DNA of 6,369 nucleotides from JALZHR01 sp036389695 (lineage in GTDB: Bacteria; Acidobacteriota; Blastocatellia; Pyrinomonadales; Pyrinomonadaceae), in contig DASVWG010000163.1 in NCBI GenBank assembly GCA_036389695.1, positions 1 to 6,369 of the forward strand, given 5' to 3'. The notes below the pieces were generated by a model. It ran no database searches. It saw only the letters and a list, made by a program, of their open reading frames with translations, and had not been told where the DNA came from. A program made the translations under genes and the position numbers. Below, one piece after another: positions 1 through 5,934 of the stretch (position 1 is the stretch's first letter; every line of letters starts with the position of its first letter).

Positions 1-1153
1 CGCCGCCCGCAATCAGAGCGATTATCAAAATCGTCAAAGCGGGATAAAAACCGCTGCTCGTTTTTCCCGTCTGCCAGATGATTAAAGCAATCAAAAAAAT
101 CGCCGCCGCAACGACTGAAACGGGCAAAACGTATTTTTTGACCGGCGCGGCAGGCGAGGAAATTGCGGAAGCTTCCGGCGCGTCGATGCGGGTGGAAAAT
201 TGCTGCGATTGCATCGACGCCTGAGTCCGGTAGCCGTTTTGCCGGTTGTTTCGCGCGCTGACAATGCCGGATTTTCCCAGACGCTTCACTTCAAATTCTA
301 TTTCCTGCCGGAAATCTTTTATTTCGTCGAGCAGCTCGGACATTTTTTGATAGCGCTCGTTCGGATTTTTCCGCAGCGCTTTCATAATGATGTTGCTCAA
401 TTCGCGCGGCGCGTCCTTGACGTAACGCGTAATCGGCACCGGATTGCTTTTTAAAATCGAAGCGATGACGTCGCTCGCCGTTTCGTCTTCGAACGGCAAT
501 TGAGCCGTCATCATTTCGTATAAAATAACGCCGAGACTCCAGATGTCGCTGCGCTCGTCAATCTGTTTGCCGCGCGCCTGTTCGGGCGACATATAAAAAA
601 CCGTTCCCATTACGGTTCCCGGCTGCGTGTGAACGTAAGGCTGCGTGACGGCGTCGGGGTCGTGCTCCTCGGTTTTTTCGACGAATTTAGCCAGCCCGAA
701 ATCGAGGACTTTCACCAGCCCGTCCTCGCGCAGCATAATATTTTCCGGCTTGACGTCGCGATGAATGACGCCCGCCGAATGCGCCGCCGCCAGCGCCGAA
801 GCCGTCTGTTCGGCGATGTTCAAAATTTCGGCGAGCGTCAATCTTTCGCGTTTTAATTTCTGGCGCAAAGTTTCGCCCTCGACAAATTCGGTCGTGATAA
901 AATGCCTTCCGTTTTCGTCGCCGAATTCGTAAACCGTCAGAATATTCGGATGATTCAGCGACGAAGCGGTTTCGGCTTCGCGCTCGAAACGGCGCAGCAA
1001 TTCATAATCGTCGACAAACTTTGACGACAGAATTTTCAGCGCGACCTTGCGATTCAGGCTTTTGTCCTGCGCCAGATACACTTCGCCCATGCCGCCCTTT
1101 CCGATTAAGGAAAGAATCGTGTAGCGCCCAAAATTTTTACCGTTTTCGAGCAT
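1..1153 (-). CDS. Membrane-anchored Hanks-type Ser/Thr protein kinase, N-terminal part (C-terminus beyond window)
   Basis: The reading frame stays open for 384 codons from the ATG at 1153 to the left edge. It reads as a bacterial eukaryotic-like kinase that phosphorylates Ser/Thr on target proteins in the cytoplasm. All core motifs are visible: glycine loop GKGGMGEVY (18-26), ATP-anchoring Lys40 in VALKIL, helix-C Glu59, catalytic HRDVKPEN (131-138), DFG (151-153), activation-loop end GTVFYMSPEQ (183-192) and SDIWSLGV (202-209). K40 and E59 sit at the same numbers as in mycobacterial PknB, so the start is secure and the enzyme should be active. The kinase domain ends near 283. A polar linker with many Gln and Ser (about 290-340) leads to a membrane helix (341-359), then roughly ten residues and the start of a second hydrophobic stretch (369-384). 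This is a hairpin rather than the single helix plus PASTA layout. The sensor or output part lies outside the window. It is divergent from the binding-protein gene. Confidence 0.95.
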   Translation of the reverse strand, partial: MLENGKNFGRYTILSLIGKGGMGEVYLAQDKSLNRKVALKILSSKFVDDYELLRRFEREAETASSLNHPNILTVYEFGDENGRHFITTEFVEGETLRQKLKRERLTLAEILNIAEQTASALAAAHSAGVIHRDVKPENIMLREDGLVKVLDFGLAKFVEKTEEHDPDAVTQPYVHTQPGTVMGTVFYMSPEQARGKQIDERSDIWSLGVILYEMMTAQLPFEDETASDVIASILKSNPVPITRYVKDAPRELSNIIMKALRKNPNERYQKMSELLDEIKDFRQEIEFEVKRLGKSGIVSARNNRQNGYRTQASMQSQQFSTRIDAPEASAISSPAAPVKKYVLPVSVVAAAIFLIALIIWQTGKTSSGFYPALTILIIALIAGG

Positions 1154-1165
1154 AAAAAGATAGAC

Positions 1166-1174
1166 ATTATAGCA
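1166..1174 (-). promoter_or_regulatory. Extended -10 promoter element of the kinase gene
   Basis: On the minus strand the bases read TGC followed by a perfect TATAAT, which is the TGn extended -10 form recognised by housekeeping sigma factor. No good -35 box lies 16-18 bp upstream, which extended -10 promoters tolerate. Only 12 bases separate the hexamer from the kinase ATG, so transcription should start about six bases before the start codon. No Shine-Dalgarno sequence is present in those 12 bases, which agrees with a leaderless or near-leaderless mRNA. The start site itself is inferred. Confidence 0.65.
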
Positions 1175-1357
1175 TTGTCGCGATGGTTTAGACACCAAAG
1201 GGCAGGCACGGAAACGTTTGAAGCGAAGGAATAAGAGCCGCGAAAAAATAATTAAGAAACCCAACCGTCGCCGCACGCGTAAAATTCTTGCCTGCAAACT
1301 TTGGAACGTGTTACTTTTAGCGAAGCACTTCCGGTTTCCCGTGTATTTTTATCCAGC

Positions 1358-1364
1358 AAAGGAG
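1358..1364 (+). promoter_or_regulatory. Ribosome binding site of the binding-protein gene
   Basis: AAAGGAG lies 11 bases before the ATG at 1376 and decides the start. An earlier in-frame TTG at 1301 would add 25 residues ahead of the lipoprotein signal and has no such site. A second ATG at 1368, only three bases after the site, is in another frame and stops after 19 codons. Confidence 0.7.
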
Positions 1365-1375
1365 CGTATGTCGTT

Positions 1376-3463
1376 ATGGCGCGTAGCAAATTTTTTAGCC
1401 GAGTCGGCTTGGTTTTCGTTTTATTAATTTCGTCCGTTTTCATTTCGGGCTGCGCGAGTTCCGCCAATAGTCGTTATTTCGGAAAAACGCAGGCGCCGAA
1501 AGATAATGTTCTGCGTTATATTTCCGGTTCCGAGCCGGAATCGCTCGACCCGCACGTTTCCAGCGGTCAGCCGGAAGCGCGGATTTATATGGCGATTTAT
1601 GAAGGCTTGGTCGAATATCATCCGAAAACGATGGAGCCGATTCCGGCGATTGCCAAAAGCTGGGAAATCAGCCCGAACGTCGATGAATTTATTTTTCACC
1701 TGCGCGACAACGCGAAATGGAGCGACGGCACGCCGATTACGGCGCGCGATTTCGTTTACAGTTGGCGTCGCGGCTTCGCGCCCAAAACCGCTTCGCGCAC
1801 GGCGAGCCTCGGATACTTTATCAAGTACGCCGAAGCTTTTAACGGCGAACAGGTTTTCGTGAAAAAAAACAACGAATTTCTGCTCGCCAAAGATTTCGCC
1901 GCCGCCGCCGAGCCGAAAACAAATGAGGCGAACGCGCCGAAAACTTCGACGCCCGCTCCGGCAGCTTTCGGCGCGGAAACGGAATTTCGCAAATTCATCA
2001 AATCGCCCGACCGCCTGACGCTGGACGGCGACGAAAAGAAACGCGCCAAGCAGATTGAAGCAAATCCGAAGCTGAAAGCGGCGCTCACTGAAGGCGCGGA
2101 ATTCGTTCCGGTCAAAGCCGAAGACATCGGCGTCGAAATGGTCGATAATTACACGCTCAGAATCACTCTGCGCCAGCCCGCGCCGTTTTTTCTCGGTCTT
2201 CTGGCGCACCAGTTTTTCCGGCTGGTTCCGCAGCACGCGATTGAAAAACACAACAAAAACTGGACTCGACCGGAAAACATCGTCACCTGCGGCGCGTTTA
2301 AAATCAAAAAGATTTATCCTTACGACGCTTATATTGTGGAAAGAGACCCGAATTACTGGGACGCGGCGAACGTTCATCTGGACGGCATCGAGTTTTATCC
2401 GGTCGAGGAAGCGTCGGCGATTCTGAATTTGTATAAAGCCGGAAGTATCGACGCGATGCTCAATCATATCGTTCCGGCTTCGTGGGTCGACACGATTCGC
2501 GAATACAAGGACGAGTATATGAATCTGCCGGAAAACGCGACTGCTTATTACAGTATGAACGTCACGAAACCGCCGTTTGACAACCCGAAAGTAAGAAAGG
2601 CTTTCAGCCTGGCGGTGAACCGCGAGATTCTCGCGCAGTTTCGCAAAACCACCAAGCCGCTCTACTTTCAGACGCCGTCGGGAATTTTCCCCGAATACGA
2701 TAAAGCGATGGACAAAGTCGGCGAGGAAATCAGGCGAGAGCGCGGCATCTCGCCCGAAGATTGGGCGAAACAAAGAAAGCAGTTTGACCCGGAATCGGCG
2801 CGTAAATTGTTAACCGAAGCCGGTTTTCCGGTGCAGCAAAACGGCGGCGGTTTTTCCTGCCCGGCGTTTCCGGCGGATAAGATTGCCATTTCCTACAACA
2901 CCTTGGAATCAAACCGGCAAATTGCGGAATTTATCCAGAATCAATGGAAGCAGAATCTCGGCATCACGGTTCCGCTCAAAAATATGGAGTTTAAAACGTT
3001 TCTGCCTTACCGCGATTCGCTCGAATACGAAGGCTTTGCGCAAAGTCTCTGGGGCGGCGATTATATGGACCCGTTTACGTTTCTCGGCTTGCAATACGGC
3101 AATCAGAACGGCGGCGGCTCCGGCTTTTTCGACGCGAAGTACGACAAGATGCTGGACGACGCAAACTCCGAGCTCGACCCGCAGAAACGTCTGGAAAAAC
3201 TGGCGCGCGCCGAATATTACCTGATGGAGCAATTGCCCGCGGTTCCTCTGACCATCGCCGCGACCAACTGGATGAAGAAGCCGTATATCAAGGGCTTGTA
3301 TCCGAATCCGGGAACGCTGCACGCCTGGAAATTCGTCTACATCGAGCGCGACCCCGCGAAATGGGATACGAACGTCGAAAATATAATGCAGGAAAAAGAC
3401 GCAGCGGTCGAAGAACAGATAAAAAATCTGGGAAAAACGCAGCTCGAAAGCAGAGCTAAATAA
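1376..3463 (+). CDS. Family-5 extracellular solute-binding lipoprotein (oligopeptide ABC transporter, OppA/DppA-like)
   Basis: This 695-residue protein should bind peptides or similar solutes outside the cytoplasmic membrane and pass them to an ABC importer. The N-terminus is a lipoprotein signal: basic MARSK, a hydrophobic core (10-23) and lipobox ISGC with Cys26 as the lipidated residue. Family-5 features follow in order: SEPESLDPH (52-60), IYEGLVE (74-80), WSDGTPITARDFVYSW (115-130), FFLGLLAHQFFRLVP (271-285), TCGAFKI (304-310), ERDPNYWDA (322-330), then PFDNPKVRKAFSLAVNRE (400-417) and WGGDYMDPFTFL (559-570). Typical OppA proteins have about 540 residues. The excess is mainly an insertion at about 160-247 between the lobe-I segment and the DNYTLRITL strand, plus a charged C-terminal tail (about 660-695). 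No permease or ATPase gene is adjacent, so its transporter must be encoded elsewhere. The cargo is not deducible. It ends in TAA TAA TAA and is convergent with the 97-residue gene. Confidence 0.93.
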   Translation: MARSKFFSRVGLVFVLLISSVFISGCASSANSRYFGKTQAPKDNVLRYISGSEPESLDPHVSSGQPEARIYMAIYEGLVEYHPKTMEPIPAIAKSWEISPNVDEFIFHLRDNAKWSDGTPITARDFVYSWRRGFAPKTASRTASLGYFIKYAEAFNGEQVFVKKNNEFLLAKDFAAAAEPKTNEANAPKTSTPAPAAFGAETEFRKFIKSPDRLTLDGDEKKRAKQIEANPKLKAALTEGAEFVPVKAEDIGVEMVDNYTLRITLRQPAPFFLGLLAHQFFRLVPQHAIEKHNKNWTRPENIVTCGAFKIKKIYPYDAYIVERDPNYWDAANVHLDGIEFYPVEEASAILNLYKAGSIDAMLNHIVPASWVDTIREYKDEYMNLPENATAYYSMNVTKPPFDNPKVRKAFSLAVNREILAQFRKTTKPLYFQTPSGIFPEYDKAMDKVGEEIRRERGISPEDWAKQRKQFDPESARKLLTEAGFPVQQNGGGFSCPAFPADKIAISYNTLESNRQIAEFIQNQWKQNLGITVPLKNMEFKTFLPYRDSLEYEGFAQSLWGGDYMDPFTFLGLQYGNQNGGGSGFFDAKYDKMLDDANSELDPQKRLEKLARAEYYLMEQLPAVPLTIAATNWMKKPYIKGLYPNPGTLHAWKFVYIERDPAKWDTNVENIMQEKDAAVEEQIKNLGKTQLESRAK

Positions 3464-3546
3464 TAATAAAAGACGCGGAGACGCGGGGACGCGGAGACGC
3501 GGAGAAAAATATATCAACGAGCAATCTCCGCGTCCCCGCGTCTCCG
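3464..3546 (-). terminator. Probable intrinsic terminator for the 97-residue gene, possibly bidirectional
   Basis: Read on the minus strand, the GC-rich 22-bp stem is followed directly by CTTTTATTATTATTT, a usable U-rich tract made from the TAA triplets at the end of the opposing gene. In the plus direction the stem is followed by a poorer CTTCCTTTT. It could therefore stop transcription from both convergent genes, better for the minus-strand one. The 27-base loop is longer than in classic terminators, so this is an inference from structure and position. Confidence 0.5.
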
Positions 3547-3558
3547 TGTCTCCCCGTC
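3472..3558. repeat. Mirrored octamer arrays forming a long inverted repeat
   Basis: From 3472 to 3505 the octamer GACGCGGA occurs four times in tandem (the second copy ends in G), followed by GA. From 3525 to 3558 four reverse-complement octamers follow, diverging in the last two copies (TCTCCGTG and TCTCCCCG). The inner arms 3476-3497 and 3525-3546 are perfect complements over 22 bp around a 27-base loop. Other registers shifted by one unit also pair, for example 3496-3505 with 3525-3534. The element fills the gap between the two convergent stop codons almost exactly. It encodes nothing I can see. Confidence 0.9.
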
Positions 3559-3564
3559 TTCCTT

Positions 3565-3858
3565 TTACAGTTTCCAGCCGCGCAGCGCGTAGTATTTTTC
3601 TTTCGGCTCGCCCGTCCAGCCGTTAATGCCGTGTTTCGGCAGCCACCAGCCGTGAACGATTAAAAGCGCAGCCAGCGTTGCCGCCATCGAGAGATAAAAC
3701 CAGAATCCGCCGAAAAAATAGGCGATTGAAGTGTAGATAATAATGCCCAGCGCGTGTTTGCCGAGAATGCGCCAGCGCGGCGTGCGTTCCTCGAAGTGCC
3801 CGAAAAGAATCTGCCCGACGAGCAGCAGAATAGCCGTAATTGCAATTTCAAACCACAT
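3565..3858 (-). CDS. Small three-helix membrane protein of unknown function
   Basis: This 97-residue protein has three hydrophobic stretches: about 3-20, 36-52 and 55-72. The first loop, HFEERTPRWRILGKH, is rich in charged residues. The aromatic-rich tail after Pro74 contains KHGINGW (75-81) and EPKEKYYALRGW (84-95). I recall similar short proteins with a KHGI...EPKEKYYALRGW-type tail as conserved hypotheticals, but I cannot name a function. The ATG at 3858 is the earliest possible start, because an in-frame TAA lies two codons upstream. There is no Shine-Dalgarno sequence; the upstream bases are pyrimidine-rich repeat. The gene lies 149 bp downstream of the radical SAM gene on the same strand and may share its transcript. 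Codon use matches its neighbours, which supports a real gene. Confidence 0.75.
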   Translation of the reverse strand: MWFEIAITAILLLVGQILFGHFEERTPRWRILGKHALGIIIYTSIAYFFGGFWFYLSMAATLAALLIVHGWWLPKHGINGWTGEPKEKYYALRGWKL

Positions 3859-3865
3859 AACTTAA

Positions 3866-4007
3866 GAAAGTGAAAAAGGTGAAAAGTGAAAAGGTGAAAA
3901 AGTTTTGTTGAATTATTGCTCAATTCGCTTTTTCACTCTTTCACTTTTTCACTTTTCACTTTTTCACTTTTCACTTTTTGACCTTTTCACTTTTTGACCT
4001 TTTCACT
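3866..4007. repeat. AT-rich short-unit array with inverted arms
   Basis: On the plus strand, 3870-3902 holds four tandem units of the type GTGAAAA(A)(G), 7-9 bases each. After a unique centre (3903-3928), 3929-4006 holds about ten units of the reverse-complement type, TTTTTCAC, TTTTCAC, CTTTTCAC and TTTTTGAC. The innermost units 3894-3902 and 3928-3936 pair perfectly over 9 bp, and further units pair with small slips. The centre itself contains GAATT and AATTC arms. The array runs right up to the radical SAM stop codon (TAA at 4010-4008) and ends within about 10 bases of the next gene's ATG. It is unrelated in sequence to the GC-rich array at 3472-3558 but has the same mirrored-tandem design. 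Confidence 0.9.
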
Positions 4008-5675
4008 TTAAACCAATTCCAGCTCAGGAATCGCCGGACGCGCTTTCGGCTGCGGAATCTCGACCGTTTCCGGCACTTTTAAAGGACTTTTCTCGCGTAA
4101 ATCCAGATAAAGCCTGCGTTTCAGGATTTTTTCGGGAACGTGCGCCAGACGCATAATCGGATACTTCATCGTTTTGCCGAAAAGCCGTCTGCCCAGAAGA
4201 TAATAATAAATCGGCACGCCCAGATTGAAGCGTCGCTGAAACTTCGGCTCGCTCCGGTAAAAATCCAGATTATAACGCCAGCAGGTGAAGAAAAATTCCC
4301 ATTGCAATTCGGTCAGTTTTGCCAGTTTCGCGCTTTCGTTCGCGCCCATTCTGGTTTCTTCGAGCGGCACGAAAAGCGTCGGAATCGCCACCCATTTCGC
4401 GCCGCGCAGGGCGTGCAGAAGGTCGAGCGACCGTTTCGTGTCGTCCTCGGTCTCGCCCGGCAAGCCGACAATCCACGTGCAGAACGGAAACCAGTTTTTG
4501 CGGTTCATAATGTCCATTCCTTTCAGCACGACGTCGTGCCATTGCTCGGCTTTATACGGATACGCCTTGCCTTTCATAAACTGATTGAAAAGGCGCGGGC
4601 TGCCCGTTTCCAGACCGATAAAAACGCTCGCGTAACGATTTTCCGGATGCGTCGAAGCCGGATGAACGTGCGTCGACATATCGACGCAGACCGGGCTGAG
4701 CTCGTCTATCACTTCCGGATTGCGGACAATCGGCGCAATCGTGCCGTGCGATTGAACGACGTATTTCACGCCCGGAACCGCCGCGATTGATTCGAATAAT
4801 TTTTTCAGCGCCGGAACGTTTGTCTCAAACTTCGGACCTTGTTCATATAAAAATATGTCCTCAGACGTCACCATAATCGTGTCCGCGCCGCCTGCGACCT
4901 GCACGCGGACGTTTTCCAGAATATGTTCGAGCGGCAGGCTTCTGCCTTTTCTGAGAGCAATCGAGCAGAATTGACAGCCGCGCCCGCAGCCGCGCGTGAC
5001 TTCGACGACGCCGAAAGTCGAGCGGTTTTTCGTCGTCGGAATGTCTTCCATTTTCGGCGATTTTCCTTCCAGCCTGCGCGGCAATTTTTCGCCGCGCATC
5101 GCGCGCTCAAACAAATCGAGAATAAAATCTTCCGCTTCGCCTTCGACGATGCAGTCAATTTCCCACGCGTCCTGCAAATTTTTCTTTTCAATCTGCCAAG
5201 AGCCGGGACCGCCGACGATAACCTGCAAATGGTCTTTGTGTTTTTTAATCGCCGGATGCGTCACCAGACGCTTGAATTCGGCGGCGTTTATCGGCTCGGT
5301 TTGCTTGCCGTAAAAATGCACGTAAACGTCTGTCGCAAAAGTAATTCCGAGCGGATTGTGCGCGTGAACGCCGACGACGCGCGTGTCTTCGCCGAGAAAT
5401 AAATCAAGCTGGTCCGGATAACAGACGGCGATGTCTTCGGGCGCAAACTTTTCCAGCAGGATGGATTCGACGACGCGCAAGCCGTTCGGCACGGCGACCG
5501 CCTGCCCGTCGCCGCGCACCTCGTTTTTCCACGAAACGTCGACCATATAATATGGAAATCTGGAATAACGCGCGGGCAGCGTGCCGAGCAGCATCTGTCG
5601 CCATGTGCTGCGTAAATATTCGGAAGATTCCGACGTGCTTGCCGCTAAAACGATTTTTTTTCCGCGATTGCTCAT
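4008..5675 (-). CDS. Radical SAM protein with N-terminal cobalamin-binding-like region
   Basis: This 555-residue protein should use a [4Fe-4S] cluster and S-adenosylmethionine to start radical chemistry in the cytoplasm. The cluster motif is C230-GRG-C234-QF-C237, preceded by VVEVTRG. SAM-contacting segments include GLETGSPR (354-361) and GLPGETEDD (404-412). Residues about 60-190 resemble the Rossmann-type B12-binding region of such enzymes: PNGLRVVESIL (63-73), DTRVVGVHAHNPLG (97-110), VIVGGPGSWQ (152-161) and CIVEGEAEDFI (175-185). The classic DxHxxG cobalamin motif is not present as such, so cofactor binding is uncertain. It resembles a family of uncharacterised B12-type radical SAM proteins known from archaea and other bacteria; the substrate is unknown. 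The C-terminal part (about 455-555) is aromatic and basic and ends in a Pro-rich tail. The start at 5675 is supported by a good ribosome binding site. It is divergent from the exported-protein gene and upstream of the 97-residue gene on the same strand. Confidence 0.92.
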   Translation of the reverse strand: MSNRGKKIVLAASTSESSEYLRSTWRQMLLGTLPARYSRFPYYMVDVSWKNEVRGDGQAVAVPNGLRVVESILLEKFAPEDIAVCYPDQLDLFLGEDTRVVGVHAHNPLGITFATDVYVHFYGKQTEPINAAEFKRLVTHPAIKKHKDHLQVIVGGPGSWQIEKKNLQDAWEIDCIVEGEAEDFILDLFERAMRGEKLPRRLEGKSPKMEDIPTTKNRSTFGVVEVTRGCGRGCQFCSIALRKGRSLPLEHILENVRVQVAGGADTIMVTSEDIFLYEQGPKFETNVPALKKLFESIAAVPGVKYVVQSHGTIAPIVRNPEVIDELSPVCVDMSTHVHPASTHPENRYASVFIGLETGSPRLFNQFMKGKAYPYKAEQWHDVVLKGMDIMNRKNWFPFCTWIVGLPGETEDDTKRSLDLLHALRGAKWVAIPTLFVPLEETRMGANESAKLAKLTELQWEFFFTCWRYNLDFYRSEPKFQRRFNLGVPIYYYLLGRRLFGKTMKYPIMRLAHVPEKILKRRLYLDLREKSPLKVPETVEIPQPKARPAIPELELV

Positions 5676-5685
5676 ATGAAAAATT

Positions 5686-5692
5686 CTCCTTT
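5686..5692 (-). promoter_or_regulatory. Ribosome binding site of the radical SAM gene
   Basis: On the minus strand AAAGGAG sits 10 bases before the ATG at 5675. It is the same core as the site of the binding-protein gene and confirms the start codon. Confidence 0.8.
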
Positions 5693-5829
5693 AAATGTGA
5701 GAGGAAATTTTAATTATTTGAGCCGGTCTTTTTTTCGATGCGCATATTCTAAATGAAAAAGTTCGATTAAGCCAGACCTTTTTAATTGTAAAAAATCAAA
5801 ATACGAGATTTTACGAAATTTCATTTTGC

Positions 5830-5931
5830 AGTTAACAATTAATGCGCTGTTTTTCCGTGAAACTAATTTTGGTTTCGGCTCGTAATATTTATGACTATTT
5901 TCACAATCCGGTCAAAAAGGAATTGTTAACT
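5830..5931. repeat. 11-bp perfect inverted repeat, possible operator pair
   Basis: AGTTAACAATT at 5830-5840 is repeated in exact reverse complement as AATTGTTAACT at 5921-5931, about 91 bp centre to centre. Each arm contains the palindromic core GTTAAC. The pair brackets the plus-strand TAATAT at 5883-5888, and the right arm fills the space between the AAAAAGG and the ATG of the next gene. It could be a pair of regulator sites or an RNA stem in the leader of the exported-protein gene. The repeat is directly visible; its role is inferred. Confidence 0.6.
5914..5920 (+). promoter_or_regulatory. Weak, distant ribosome binding site of the exported-protein gene
   Basis: AAAAAGG is the only purine-rich site upstream of the ATG at 5935, and it ends 14 bases before it, which is longer than usual. 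An in-frame TTG at 5923 is too close to the site (two bases) to be a good start. The ATG is preferred because it gives a normal signal peptide. Confidence 0.45.
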
Positions 5932-5934
5932 ACT

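Larger units (their letters stand above)
1154..1375. other. Divergent intergenic region between kinase and binding-protein genes
   Basis: This 222-bp gap separates two genes transcribed away from each other. The kinase-proximal end holds the extended -10 element. Towards the binding-protein gene I see no convincing sigma-70 promoter: a TATTTT at 1344-1349 could be a -10 but lacks a -35 partner. Open frames crossing the gap are short, begin with TTG and encode Arg/Lys-rich nonsense, so I do not call a gene here. No strong hairpin was seen. Confidence 0.6.
5676..5934. other. AT-rich divergent intergenic region
   Basis: This 259-bp region separates the radical SAM gene (minus) from the exported-protein gene (plus) and should carry both promoters. 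It is clearly more AT-rich than the flanking genes. Possible -10 boxes are TAGAAT on the minus strand (5751-5746) and TAATAT on the plus strand (5883-5888); neither has a convincing -35 partner, so I rate both as weak. An 8-bp palindrome GAAATTTC lies at 5815-5822. The strongest signal is the 11-bp inverted repeat listed separately. A 12-codon frame from the ATG at 5891 to the TAA at 5929 has no distinctive content and no clear ribosome binding site. Confidence 0.6.

Noticed and set aside
200..856. Two plus-strand open frames (200-454, 629-856) opposite the kinase
   Set aside because: They are antisense to the kinase domain and linker, where the minus frame carries all kinase motifs without interruption.
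1301..1375. TTG start at 1301 for the binding protein, adding 25 residues
   Set aside because: It would place a non-hydrophobic extension ahead of the lipoprotein signal. The ATG at 1376 has AAAGGAG upstream and a normal lipobox distance.
1218..1427. 69-codon frame starting with TTG in the kinase/binding-protein gap
   Set aside because: Arg/Lys-rich, no ribosome site before the TTG, and it overlaps the lipoprotein signal sequence in another frame.
1424..2773. 449-codon open frame on the minus strand opposite the binding-protein gene
   Set aside because: It is a shadow of the CpG-rich codon pattern of the plus-strand gene. The product is Arg/Phe/Val-rich with no domain, signal or ribosome site, while the plus frame shows clear family-5 motifs throughout.
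3866..4007. CRISPR array
   Set aside because: Units are only 7-9 bases and contiguous, with no unique spacers, and no cas genes are present.
3464..4010. Insertion element carrying the 97-residue gene
   Set aside because: The flanking arrays are unrelated to each other, there is no transposase, and no target-site duplication is visible. Codon use matches the neighbours.
4140..4790. 216-codon plus-strand open frame inside the radical SAM gene
   Set aside because: It lies antisense to the conserved radical SAM core and gives an Arg/His-rich product without recognisable features.
5891..5929. 12-codon leader peptide frame upstream of the exported-protein gene
   Set aside because: No ribosome site, no run of regulatory codons, and no terminator/antiterminator pair could be drawn after it.
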